In this document: in pieces, positions 47,019 to 57,714 of the stretch
Position numbering within the stretch: position 1 is the stretch's first letter
How the letters are laid out: each line of letters starts with the position of its first letter
NCBI GenBank assembly: GCA_009760855.2
Contig: WPIO01000002.1
Location: 4,053,001-4,117,000 of the forward strand
Reading direction: 5' to 3'
Source: Cristatella mucedo
Lineage: Eukaryota; Bryozoa; Phylactolaemata; Cristatellidae
DNA: 64,000 bases
Program-made: the position numbers and the translations under genes
Notes under the pieces: generated by a model
Told to the model about the DNA's origin: nothing
Database searches by the model: none
What the model saw: only the letters and a program-made list of their open reading frames with translations

Positions 47019-47850
47019 AGCCGATGTGTAGTGGAATTATTGAGAGGACCATACTGCGTTCATCCATCGATTTCCAAGGACGCAGCGACATATAGAATTT
47101 CCGAAGGCTCTCAGTTGCGAAAGTACGCTTGTAATTCTAACCAAAAATCGGTTTCCTAACAATGTATTTGCCGGTTAGAGTTGAATCGAGCAAATAATTA
47201 CTCCAAAGACGTTTCATTATTATTAACCATCGTTCATTGGATTAACTGAGGGATTTTACTCCAAATACCCAACTAGGATTAATAATGAGGTTCTTAATCA
47301 TTAATAAAAACGACGCATAAGCATTTATTTTTTAAATCAACATTACAAGCGGGCGGAAGAATGCATTTTTGTATGGCATATTACTTTTGAACCAATACTG
47401 GTGGGGAAGTATGCCTCGAACGACTAATAACTCTCTGTAACACCCACCTGAGGCCCAGATCACCAACCTGCTGAAGTACTGCTAATATTAAAGGAAAAGC
47501 AATGAGTAACTTTTTTTAGAGTATGTGGACTTTTCACTCGTGGTTGGGTATGCCTTTATTGTGATTTAAGACTGTTAGTGATGGTCGTCTAAATGAGGCC
47601 ACCAACTCGATCACAGCTGTGCAAGGCCATGTCCTAAACCCCGCATGCAACCCGTAGAAGACATTTCTTAAGCCAGAATATAATGCCGCTGCGAGTGCCG
47701 TGGTAAATACTTTCATAGTAACACAAATCGATAGATTATTGTTTCGTCAGTCACCAACCAAAATGAGTTTACTAAGATGGCTGAGCCTAAGAACCCGACC
47801 GTCCTTGCGTGCTTTTAGTACTGCAGTTGTTAGTTGGTTCGGTTAGGGTT
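47019..47850. other. Intronic, nothing recognised
   Basis: No repeat or gene that I can support. Confidence 0.4.
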
Positions 47851-47965
47851 CAGTGGTTAGCAAGTCGGAGAGCCGGAATATTCAACTTGTACCGACGACA
47901 GAGAAGTGTCATCACCACCCATTGGTCAGCTGAAGCAGGCAAGCGACTAGTCATAGTTGCCTATG
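47851..47965 (+). mobile_element. Possible degraded tRNA-derived SINE
   Basis: A-box-like GTTCAGTGGTTAGCAAG at about 47868-47884 and a weak B-box-like 'attcaacttgtacc' about 25 bases on. A tail segment resembles that at 735-765. Low certainty. Confidence 0.3.
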
Positions 47966-48065
47966 CAGACTAGCTACGTAAGACCTATTAAGGCAGTAAC
48001 AAGACAGCACATCCTCATAAGTTTTAAAATGCAGTTCCTTATTTGCGACAAGCATTAAACTTGCT

Positions 48066-48412
48066 AATAATAATAATAACATTAATGCACATGATAAATT
48101 GCCCTAAGAGAACTCAATCTCTCTCTAGGAGTTTTACATTTGCTGAATAGTTGCACATTCCGGATCACTGCAATTAGTGGGTCCCTTTGATTCGTCCTAT
48201 GTGGTTGTGCTTGCTCACACTGTGCATATTGCAGCTAACAATATTTGTATGCTGATCCTACGCATGCCAACCCCTAAAAATGTTATTCATGTTGTTTATT
48301 CAGTATGCTACTACTAACCATTCGATCGTGCTTCATTTGCAGCAAACTTAAATTGCTTTGAGAGAGATTAAGTTCCCTGAGGGTGCAATATCGAATGTAT
48401 TATTACCATTAT
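48066..48412. mobile_element. Two L2-A 3' ends in inverted orientation
   Basis: A minus-strand 3' end (48066-48165) is followed by a plus-strand 3' fragment (48170-48412). Their hairpin/tail regions are complementary, so the pair forms a long imperfect palindrome with arms of about 75 bp. Confidence 0.75.
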
Positions 48413-48670
48413 CATGTCTGCTACTTGTACGCCGGTTTCTTGCAGATGAAAAAATTGTCAAGTCATATTGAATATTCGGATATCAGACTGTGACCCTACA
48501 TTTCATGCTACAAATTATGCACGAGCCGCGAATCGGTCAGCTGGTAAGAAAACAAATCCTAGGAAGACCATGACCAGGCCATACTTTCCAAGTTAAATCA
48601 CCATAGCATATTAGAAGTACATGACTTCAAAGAGTAAACCAAATCATATCCCTGTATCTCATTTTTGAAG
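48413..48670. other. Intronic spacer
   Basis: Nothing recognised. Confidence 0.4.
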
Positions 48671-49000
48671 AGGAACTTCCCCTGACCTGACCACATTTAA
48701 AGGGAACTTGAAAACACGCCTATTTAGGACAGCATTTAGTGGGTCTCTGTGATTCGTCCTTCACGTGCTTATGCGTGCTGACACTGTGCATGCTGCCACT
48801 AACCACATTTGCATGCTGACCCTGTGCATGTCACCCCTAACCATGTTACTCATTTTGTTTATTTGTTAAGCATGATTTTACTTACCATTTAATTGCATTT
48901 CACTTTGCAGCAAATTTAAAGCGCTTAGAAAGAGATTAAGTTGTCTGAGGGCGCTTTATCAAGTCCATTAGTATTATTATTATTATTATTAAACTGACAC
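48671..49000 (+). mobile_element. L2-A, young 3' fragment
   Basis: Last codons of ORF2, 3' untranslated region, hairpin and TTATTATTA tail. It is almost the same, base for base, as the copy at 39645-40190 in the shared part, indicating recent common origin. Confidence 0.9.
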
Positions 49001-49124
49001 TGGTGGTTGCACCAAAAATGTATAATCAATTCATCCCATTGGAGCCTGGACTTCATTTGCTCTCACCAACGTTCACCGTGGAGACACTAACGAGTATCTC
49101 TCGTTAACTACCTTGCAAGGTTAA

Positions 49125-49215
49125 ATAATAATTCAATAATAATTCACTTGATAAAGCGCCCTCAGAGAACTTAATCTCTCTCTAGGCGCTTTACATTTGC
49201 TGCAAAGTGAGATAA
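49125..49215 (-). mobile_element. L2-A 3'-end-only copy
   Basis: TAA-type tail followed by a near-consensus hairpin and CAGCAAATGTAAA-type sequence on the minus strand. It ends 200 bp before exon 2 and is inverted relative to the copy ending at 49000. Confidence 0.85.
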
Positions 49216-49415
49216 AAAGAGCTTCGGGCTCAGCATTTAATCGACGAAATATGCTCAACAATTTTTACGTAACCTAAGCATCTTGACTATAGGATACAGT
49301 GTGAGACTGAGTCTGTTCAACGTCATGGACGTGAAGTCTTAGCTCATATTTCGCACTCTATTGTGTTCCTATGTCCATTTTATGATACCAGCTTGAATGT
49401 GAAAATTTTTTTCAG

Positions 49416-49470
49416 GCTCAGATCGAAAACGAAAAGGGAAATATCGTTAAACAGGAAGAATCGTGCAGAG
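49416..49470 (+). CDS. Exon 2: coiled-coil continuation
   Basis: A 55-nt exon with a strong acceptor (tttttttcag) and donor GAG|GTATGT. It enters in phase 0, matching exon 1, and leaves in phase 1. It encodes AQIENEKGNIVKQEESCR, which extends the charged coiled coil. Intron 1 is 3,587 bp and full of L2-A fragments. Confidence 0.65.
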
Positions 49471-51749
49471 GTATGTGCCTCTGTCTGTAGATTGGTCTTG
49501 GGAAACTAATTTAAGTGATACAAAATTTAGTAGCTTATTTTCGCGGACAAGAAGATTACAAACACTGCCCTGCTGTTCAACGAGGGAGAATTTAGAACGA
49601 TACATCCTGCGAAGTTAATTGTTTTTCTTCCTTCTCGAAACTTGGTGGTTATTTAAACTGAATCTCTGGGTTCACAGAATTCTTTATTTATTTGCTTCTT
49701 CCCAGCCATATTTTGGGGTTCCTGATTTAAACAATAACGACAATAGTTTTCGAGAGATTTTTTTCTACTAAATCGTTGTTCTTGGTGTGGGTCACCAGAA
49801 TCGTTGACAGACACCTGTATATAGGTTTTCCTATCATGCCATAATGAATACAGAATTTCTTTAATTAGTGGTCATTTTAACATCCATGAATTTATTTTAG
49901 CATGATCTGGTTGCACTTTTAAATAGCTCAAAAAAGCACTGTGCTATTGGTAGTAGCTCGATCATAACAACCCATCTGTTATAAGATTGAGGAAAACTTT
50001 TGTGTTCCATGTTTAAGTCATTATTTTATAAACTAATCATTAGGTTAATTTTTTTTAAGTTTATGAATACATATTTCAACACGGAATAGCGAAACACAAT
50101 CTGATATCTCCACAGAGGCTGGGAGCTCAGCCATTATGAATTTAAACTTTTCTGCTGCAGTACTTTCTTATGCTATATCTTGATATGGCTAAACAATAGC
50201 TTATGTTTTTGCATGTACGATAAATAAAACATATTAAAAATTGATCAGAAGATAAATTTTGTTTAATACATGTTTGATGCTTTTGCTTTCGATTTTAACC
50301 ACGCTGTAACTATAGCAAATACTCACTTTGATTTAATGATAACCTAGATTATATTGCGAAGGCTAAACTAATGAATTAATTTCTGAATACAGTAACTAAT
50401 TGCAGTATGTGAAATATTTACATATAATACAAGGATACATTAGGGAAATTCTTTCAAGTCCCATTATTATTACCATTAATCTTAAGTAATGTTTATGTAA
50501 AACTAGTCCACATCCCAGCCGTATGTGTTACATAAGGTATTCTATTCTAACGATCCCAATTTATGACTTCAAACGTTTCATAATACATTATGCGTGACGA
50601 AATTGGCTGCAGAGCAGGAGTCAGGAAATAGGCGTAACTAATTCAAACTCTGTAAAAATGAAAATATTTGGGTAATGAGAGATTAAAATGCAAAAACTAT
50701 AGCGAAAGAATCAAACTCATTCGCCTAATAGTCTTGCCCCTATTTTTAAAATATCTGGAGAGTATTTCTGGATTTATAAAAATTTAGGAAAATCTCGACG
50801 ATTTCGTAAAACGACCTAATTAAAGATGCTATTTTTGACTCATTTTGAAATTAGAAGGTAATTTAATGCACTAAAAATAGGCTGTGCACACTACCTAATG
50901 TATTGATTACAAGAATACCTGGAAAAAGTGGAACTCTAATGCAGTTCAAGTGGTCCCCTGAGCCCTTTTGGCAATTAACTTAGGCGATAATTCTAAATTC
51001 TACAAGAAATACTAACCAGCTGCTGAATGAGTCTATACAGGCTCCAAGCAAAAACGTCCATATCTCACACATGAATCTAAAGGACACAAAATAAAGTAGT
51101 GTTCTATGACGTAACTTATAATACGGTTCAACGAAGCTCGATTCCTGAACTTATCATGAAAATGCATAAACTTGAGAGAGACCATCTTAAGAGCCTCGTA
51201 TAAGCTTGTTGGATTTTGATTAAATTTTATGGTGCGATTGCTGCGGCAGTTCCCATTTATTCACAGTTCCTACTAGCATGCATGTGATCTCTCAGTAAGT
51301 GAATTCTCGTGTGTTTCATCAACGAAACTAAGTAGATAATTATAGTTAGTTTAAACTCTTTCCATATTTCCGTTTGAAGCCACTCCTTAATGAAAATAGC
51401 TAACTGCATATCATGGACGAGCAAGGTATGCCTATTTCTTTCACTCAGAGTAAGGGTACCTATTTAACGATAGCATAAATATGATCTGTATATCTAAAAA
51501 GGAAAACACCCATGAACCACTTTTTCACGAAGCAGTCTGTTTTCAAAGGCGAAGTTGGTCCACATTAAGTAAATTGGGCCTTTTTGGAAATTGATGCATC
51601 TTCTCTTAGCTGGTTTAGCTAGACCGAAAAGTCCTTAATCCGGTTAGCTATCACTTGATGCTTTTATTATCTGCCAAGCCCTTCGAGTTCGCTGTGGGTT
51701 ACACATCGGGCTAAATTCCTCGTTTGAAAAAATTTTGTAATCTCACGGC

Positions 51750-51750
<1 letters not shown>
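49471..51750. other. Intron 2, AT-rich, nothing recognised
   Basis: More than 2 kb without a long reading frame, recognised repeat or RNA. It is the most feature-poor part of the window. Confidence 0.5.

Positions 51751-51783
<33 letters not shown>
51751..51783. repeat. (TA)n microsatellite
   Basis: Short alternating TA run. Confidence 0.9.
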
Positions 51784-51787
<4 letters not shown>

Positions 51788-51789
51788 AA

Positions 51790-51880
51790 TTAATAATAGT
51801 GATATGCTAATAATATAGCTCCTCAGAGAACTTAATCTTTTATAGGCACTTCACATTTGCTGCAAAGAAAGCACAATCGC
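51790..51880 (-). mobile_element. L2-A 3'-end-only copy, diverged
   Basis: TAATAATAGTG-like tail and CTCAGAGAACTTAATCTTTT...CACTTCACATTTGCTGC remnant of the terminal hairpin. Confidence 0.65.
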
Positions 51881-52424
51881 ATTTTTACTGATCCCTCTAG
51901 CTGGCTAGCTAAAAGGTCAGTGAGTTACTGGAAAGCCAAGTGTAGGAAATATATATTGTAATTGAGCGATAGAGGTTAAAGTAGTAATACTGCAAGACTG
52001 TATTGCTACTCAAAGTGAGCTCTCATCGAAAGGTACTGAGTTACAGTCTGAGGCAGAGTATGAGCAAAACTGACTGCATATTGAACTAATGCAAGTGATA
52101 AAAAACTGCCTAAATAAGTCTTTCGATGTCACCATGCTGAATAGATTCAAGTTTAACGTCAAATGTTACTGTCTTAAAATTTGTTTTTGCTCCTCAATGA
52201 TATAAACAGTAAGATTTGCTATACTTTCAAAGGTTATACAATTTCTTTTTTGCTTATGAAAAAATTCCAAGGAATGCCCTATGAGATCGACCACAGGTCA
52301 ACATCCTATATTGGGTCTATACTATATCTTGGTTTTCGATACCTATTCGAGAATGCGAATGCGTGCCTAAAAATTCAGAAAATGAAAACACGATCGCAAG
52401 TAATATCTAAGCCATTAGAATGTG
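51881..52424. other. Intronic, nothing recognised
   Basis: A plus-strand frame at 52181-52495 runs into the TA/TAA microsatellite and is probably chance. Confidence 0.35.
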
Positions 52425-52434
52425 TAATATATAC

Positions 52435-52474
<40 letters not shown>

Positions 52475-52495
52475 ATAATAATAATAATAATATAA
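52425..52495. repeat. (AT)n plus (TAA)n microsatellite
   Basis: Alternating TA followed by TAATAATAA; possibly the remains of an L2 tail, but no element is attached. Confidence 0.9.
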
Positions 52496-52499
52496 AAAT

Positions 52500-53178
52500 G
52501 TATTAATATGCAAGTTAACGTAAATAGTTGGAAATCATTAACATAAAAAGCAACCACTTTAAGCTTTACACTAATTATGAAAGTCTGAGTACGATTTCCT
52601 CTAGTGTTACTAGTGAGGCACATTGCGAAATCATATTGCTTCAGGGATTGCAATGGTTGATCAAAAAGCCTAAAAAGTTCAGTCATAATTTTTTTTTGTT
52701 GAAAGAGCAATGATGGCTCGTTTTTGATGCGCGGATGCAGAACATAATCTTTACTCTGCCCTACAAAGCCCTTTCACGGTTAGCTCGTTCGTACATGACT
52801 AAACTGCTTTACCAGTTTTAGCCTCCCGTACCGTCACGTTCTCTTTGTTCTCCGAAGCTTTTAATCTGCAGACTCAAGACTGTGAAGCTCAACGGCAAAA
52901 TTCTCTGGCAAAGGACTTTTGCTCTGCTGCTGCCAACTATAGCACATTCGTTGCAGCCTTTTTACCCAACTTCCTTGATTTTCAAACCTTTGACTTCCAT
53001 TTTGACTCAGTTTTTTTTCTCAAGTTAATTTTGAATTAGAAGGTGTTAGTTGGCTACCATGTAGGCATTGAAAGTCTCTTAGCAGTGCACTGATGAAAAA
53101 CTTTTAAATGGAACATTTTCATTTTTACTTGGAAGCTATGTGAAGTTACAAATGGACATAAGCAAATTTGCGCAAGCT
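52500..53178. other. Intronic, nothing recognised
   Basis: Only short unsupported frames. Confidence 0.4.
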
Positions 53179-53201
53179 CACACACACACACACACACACA
53201 C
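53179..53201. repeat. (CA)n microsatellite
   Basis: Perfect CA run. Confidence 0.95.
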
Positions 53202-54170
53202 GATGATGACGGAACGTAGCAGCAGAATATAGAGGTTTTAGATACAGTTTTATTTTTTAATTTACACATAGTGGCTTAGCTCTATCGTTCACTGCCGACT
53301 TGCAATAACCAAGTCTCAAAAATCTGCTGCCATTGCAAAATGCAACATAATGACCTAGACTTAGCCACTAGCACTGCTTGTTTGCATCGCCTAAATTACG
53401 ACTGATTAAGGTCATCACTTTAGAAGTGCTATGCCGCTTCATTTTCCATGAACACTCGCATAGCCTGACGGCATTTCGTATCCCTGAGACGGCTTCAGAT
53501 ATTTTTGTGAAATTTATTTAATCCTTTCTGGTTCTTATCTAGACAGCTGAAATGACTAGAAGTAAATCGAATCTAAAAGCCTTACTTATGATTCACTGAT
53601 TGACAGGGGCTTATTCATACATTTTTACGCCACGCATGAAGTTGGTGGTTTGAAATGTCAATAATTGTCATGACTGCAAATAAGTTGTTAAAACGCTTTC
53701 GTTTAGGGGCTTACCTCTTATGCATACTTAATCTCGAATTTATTGTTACATTACACGATTAAATGAGTGCTGGAGAGACTTCAAAACTTTACGGTGAAAG
53801 AACAAGCACCTGAGGCAACCTAAGGATGTTATTTACAGAGCCAATAGAGTTATGACATGTTAATGCTTCAGCTCCATAAATAATGCTGCCAAAACGCTTC
53901 AGACAGCACAAAGTGTCATGTTTTTAAGAAGAATCGACGTGCACGCTTCATGGCCGCTGCAAATTTGAAAGCAAAATATTACACCGTGAAAAATGGCTGC
54001 AAGAGATTGTTACGGACTGTCTTCAGCCTGATCAATACTTTCTCAAGGCCTGACCTCTGAAGAAATAATTTAGAGATCGAGCTTGCACGAAGTATGATGC
54101 TAGCCTCTCTAATTTTTTATTAGAGCCATGGAAAGCCCTTAACGCTAATACGTTGCATTACTACTTGTAG
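53202..54170. other. Intronic, nothing recognised
   Basis: No feature other than the acceptor of exon 3 at its end. Confidence 0.4.
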
Positions 54171-54243
54171 CGGGTCATGAAAGCTTGACCAAAGAACTGG
54201 TTGCCTTAAAAGCAGAGCTGGCCAAGATAAAAGCAGTCACTGA
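54171..54243 (+). CDS. Exon 3: coiled-coil continuation
   Basis: A 73-nt exon between an acceptor (actacttgtag) and a consensus donor GA|GTAAGT. It enters in phase 1, as exon 2 requires, and leaves in phase 2. The translation has leucine/lysine heptads (SLTKELVALKAELAKIK). Three consecutive phase matches make exons 1-3 unlikely to be chance. Intron 2 is 4,700 bp. Confidence 0.65.
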
Positions 54244-54433
54244 GTAAGTATATGAAAACGCCAGCATGCAGGGACAAAATACTTGAAGAAAACGCTGTCA
54301 GCGCCCAAGAAAAAGAATATGGAGAGAGGGTCCTTAAGGCTGTGCTCGGCGAATTTTTCCAGCCTATTATTACGCCGATGCTATACGCCGATGCTATACA
54401 CCGATGATATACAGCCAATGATTTTTCTTTTAG

Positions 54434-54494
54434 GCAGCCACCCAGCAATCAACTGGCGGATGGCGGAAAGCCTGCTGTTTCTGGGCATCGCTAA
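54434..54494 (+). CDS. Exon 4 option: short terminal exon
   Basis: A strong acceptor (tttttcttttag) enters in phase 2, as exon 3 requires, and gives 19 further residues (QPPSNQLADGGKPAVSGHR) before TAA 54492-54494. The complete protein would be 203 residues. No AATAAA follows within about 600 bp, which weakens this as the only 3' end. Confidence 0.4.
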
Positions 54495-54614
54495 AATAGA
54501 CTGACTCTCATCGTCATGGTATGGCTAGAGAGGTTTGTCAGCGAAATTAGCTGCACTATACGAGAAAGTGACAGCGTGAGCCGCAATCCGAGTTCAACTA
54601 ATCACGCTAGGTAG

Positions 54615-54703
54615 CTCAGATCTGGCCAAGAAGCACGATGGGATTACGCGGCAGAAGAATACTCAGCAAATTGAAGAAGCTCAACCAATTGCAAAAGCTA
54701 TTG
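54615..54703 (+). CDS. Alternative internal exon, phase 2 to 1
   Basis: An acceptor (acgctaggtag, with branch-like ctaatcac) opens 89 nt in phase 2 ending at ATTG|GTGAAT. It reads SDLAKKHDGITRQKNTQQIE and then EEAQPIAKAI-like residues. Composition resembles a coiled-coil/linker segment. It could replace exon 4. Confidence 0.3.
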
Positions 54704-54755
54704 GTGAATCGTTCTGTTATTCAGGCTTTCTAGGAGGCGCACCAAAGGTTGAGCG

Positions 54756-54766
54756 CCCCCCCCCCC
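54756..54766. repeat. Poly(C) run, 11 bases
   Basis: Uninterrupted C run, prone to sequencing and replication slippage. Confidence 0.95.
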
Positions 54767-55271
54767 GCTTATTGAAAAAGCAGTGATTATGTCGTAGTCT
54801 TGCGGCTACTTGTGAGAAAAGTGCATCGTTCTACTTACTTGTTCATGAGTTCACCTTAAAGCCCGATAACAAGCTTTATCGTGGGATTAATGAGAATTCT
54901 GCAATTCGAGCGCTGCATTTTCACATGTATACCTGCATTTATCACGCTTTTACACTCAATCCATGTGAACCTGTAGTCACCTAGGTCATCTCGCTATGCG
55001 CTGTTACAAGGAATTATTCAAACCTAGCCGCTAGAGGTGTGAGTTACAGCAAGTGGCACGATATTTCAATTTTAAAATAACTTAAAGCCACAGAAAAGAT
55101 GGCTGCACTCTTGCCATGGCCTAACACTTAATTGTATTGAATACCACAAAAGTCTTCGGCCAAAGACTTGTTCATAATCTGATGTTTGGCCAAGCTTAAA
55201 TGATAAGACAGGGGAAAGAGAGAAAGATTTTTCCTGTCTTACCATTAAAATACCTTCATGTTTTGTTACAG

Positions 55272-55329
55272 TCGCGGCGTATTTGACTCCAACCAAAGTC
55301 CCTCGGCCAAAAACCACGCGCTCGTAACG
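55272..55329 (+). CDS. Alternative exon, phase 2 to 0
   Basis: The acceptor (catgttttgttacag) is good and the frame enters in phase 2, as exon 3 requires. Nineteen codons (RGVFDSNQSPSAKNHALVT) lead to ACG|GTGATA in phase 0. Local GC content is high. The frame also stays open beyond the donor to about 55434. Confidence 0.3.
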
Positions 55330-55452
55330 GTGATAGCCCTTGCCGACGAGGAAACAAATGTCTGCAAAGCCCTGAGCCTTAGGGCATGGCTAGTGACTTC
55401 TCGTTGCGGCACGCTGGGTTGCCGACTGCGATAGAACACAGCAATAATGCAG

Positions 55453-55611
55453 AGCGTAGCGTTCTTACCTTATGACATATATTCCTTACCCGCAACGGAG
55501 ACCAGTCTATTCAACAGCTACGGAGGGTTACAGATGTCCAACCCCAGCCATGGCGTACAGTTCTCGTATGGCGCTAAGAGCACCACTGAACTGCCAACCG
55601 CCCCAAACTAA
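55453..55611 (+). CDS. Alternative terminal exon, Ser/Asn/Gly-rich tail
   Basis: A frame from about 55435 to TAA 55609-55611 encodes a Ser/Asn/Gly/Tyr-rich segment (for example SYGGLQMSNPSHGVQFSYGA). Entry after CAG at 55452 is in phase 0 and would fit the exon ending at 55329, although the pyrimidine tract is poor. A second frame (55472-55657) is also open. A good AATAAA lies at 56243. Confidence 0.3.
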   Translation, partial: SVAFLPYDIYSLPATETSLFNSYGGLQMSNPSHGVQFSYGAKSTTELPTAPN

Positions 55612-56414
55612 AGGGGACGCAACTCTTATGTGGCTCAAATTTTTGGGTCCCATCTAACTGCCTGTTACGTGACGTGGGTTTTTATATCACTTGACACTGT
55701 GGATTCAGGCATAACGGGTTGCTAGTCGCAAAAATTCAGGAACCGCAAGTAGCATAATGCCACACAATTTTTCAGATCTAGCAGGCCCTCATTTTAATGT
55801 AATATGTATATATATATATATATGTATTTATATGTGTTTATAGGTTATATAACCTACACATACGCATTTGCACTGTAATACAACTATGCCGAGCTTTCAT
55901 AAAAACACCCGCAGAACATTCTGCAAAGGCGTTTTTCGAGCACCACTGTATGCCGGTACAAAAAGCGACACACCCGACCTTCTTCCCCGGTCGAGCACAA
56001 CTACCTACCACACATACTCTTATATTTTCGCAATCAGATATTTTAATTTCAGTTTATTGAAACTTTAATTTCGATCTCAGGATATTTTAACCTCATAACA
56101 TATCTAGCGGCATGAAAGGGTCATCAAGGCAGTAGTCACTCGACTGGGTATACAGCCACATCAAGGGCTAGCAAGTACAATACCAAGCCACATAGCTAAA
56201 CGCCAAGCCACTTGTCTATATGTCTGTATTTCAGCGGGTGTGAATAAAATTGTCTTGTATTTCTATTGCCCCGTCCTAAATTTTCCTATTGGAATGCATC
56301 TTAATATGAAACTGTATAGAAAGCTCTTCTTCCCAGCGTCATTGAAAACAAGGTCAAAAGTTAGATGATTCAAAAGCCTTATTTATACTGCAGCAGAAGA
56401 GCCTTAACTGTTTA
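55612..56414. other. Possible 3' UTR and spacer
   Basis: A short TA run at about 55807-55824 and the AATAAA at 56243 are the only signals. A plus-strand frame at 55868-56068 is unsupported. Confidence 0.35.
56243..56248 (+). terminator. Candidate polyadenylation signal AATAAA
   Basis: AATAAA followed within 20 bases by a GT/T-rich stretch (ttgtcttgtatttct). It is the first well-formed signal after exon 3 that I noticed on this strand and could end the membrane coiled-coil gene. Confidence 0.35.
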
Positions 56415-57112
56415 AAATAATAATAATAATTCACTTGATAAAGCGCCCTCAGAGAACCCAATCCTTTTCTATGCACTTTATATTTGATGCAAATAAAACA
56501 CGATTGAATGGTGAGTGGCATCATGCTTGATAAACAACATGAATAGCATGATTAGGGATGACATGCACAGGATCAGCATGCAAGTGTGGTTAGTGGCAGC
56601 ATGCACAGTGTCAGCATGCATAAGCACATATAGGACGACACACAGGGACCCACTAAATGCTGTCATAAATAGGTGCGTATTTAAGTGCTTTTTTAAATGT
56701 GGTCAAGTCAGGGGATGTCGTGACACAAGTCGTGAGTGAGTTCCAGGCTTTGGGAGCATACGAACTAAAGGCACGATCTCCAAAGGATTTGAGGTTTGTG
56801 TGAGGTATAGGTAAGCAGTTAGTTTCCGAAAAGTGGAAGGTACGATGCTTGGCTTAGTGGGGGATTCGACCTGATAGGTAGACTGTAGCCAAAGAATGAA
56901 GGGACCTAACAGTGAGCAACAAAACCTTGAAGTCAATGAGTTGCTTGACTGGTAGTCAGTGAAGATTGGCGAGCAGTAGTGTGATGTCGCAACTGCGGAA
57001 GCTCACGACAGACAAGCCTTGCTGCAGAGTTTTTCATCACCTTTAAACACCTGATTGCACAGTCCGGTAGGCCACTAAGCAGTGAGTTACAGATGTCAAG
57101 ACGGGATGCCAA
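56415..57112 (-). mobile_element. L2-A, 5'-truncated copy
   Basis: Minus strand with TAA tail at 56420, hairpin, 3' untranslated region and the ORF2 C-terminus. The plus-strand 74-codon frame at 56515-56739 is its antisense shadow. Confidence 0.85.
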
Positions 57113-57446
57113 AAATTTACTCAGCTGAATACATTCTCTAAAGTGCGAGTTCCCACAATAAAGATACGCATTATTTGCTTAAAAATCGTTTACTTTTTAC
57201 TTCCATTGATTAGCGAGGCCCCAGCAAACTTCAATTTACCGTGACGAAGGCATACTGTGGATGGCTTTAGTTTCGCTACATGTTTTCAAAATTCCTGCTC
57301 ATACATAAGCTGCTCATGAAATAAAAAAGCTGAGACACTCTTTTTCAATACCGAGTGTGAGTCGGCAGGCGCGAGAACTCAAAATGAGCAAATTAAGAAT
57401 CTCGGTGTTCCTGCCTCTTTCTAATCAACCGCCACATTGGTCATAG

Positions 57447-57688
57447 AGACGGAAGTTATTTCACAGAGTTCGAAAAGCGAACGAGCTTAGTCACTGTGCA
57501 TTGGTTTAAAGATACTCACGCTGCACTAATGCAGTCACTACAAATCATTGATATAAGGTCACATCGAGCCCATACGTCAACGGGAGAATCCGCAGTTGAA
57601 AAAGAAGCAGTTGCAATGTCCGATCAATCAACAAGGTCGCTTTTAGGAGTGGAAATTGCTACATGGGCATTCTTCCCTACGAGTACAG
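57447..57688 (+). CDS. Candidate internal exon, function unknown
   Basis: The frame is open for over 105 codons from 57397 to a TGA at 57712, with strongly purine-first codons. A branch-like ctaatcaac and an acceptor (cattggtcatag) open it at 57447 in phase 2; a second acceptor at 57466 gives phase 1. The donor ACAG|GTGATT at 57688 leaves in phase 1. The translation includes DGSYFTEFEKRTSLVTVHWF and GESAVEKEAVAMSDQSTRSL. It is phase-compatible with exon 3 of the membrane coiled-coil gene but 3.2 kb away, and may instead belong to another gene. Family not recognised. Confidence 0.35.
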
Positions 57689-57714
57689 GTGATTCGGCTC
57701 ATTTCATGATGTGA

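Noticed and set aside
52181-52495. 104-codon plus-strand frame
   Set aside because: Its last quarter is the TA/TAA microsatellite and no start or splice signals support it.
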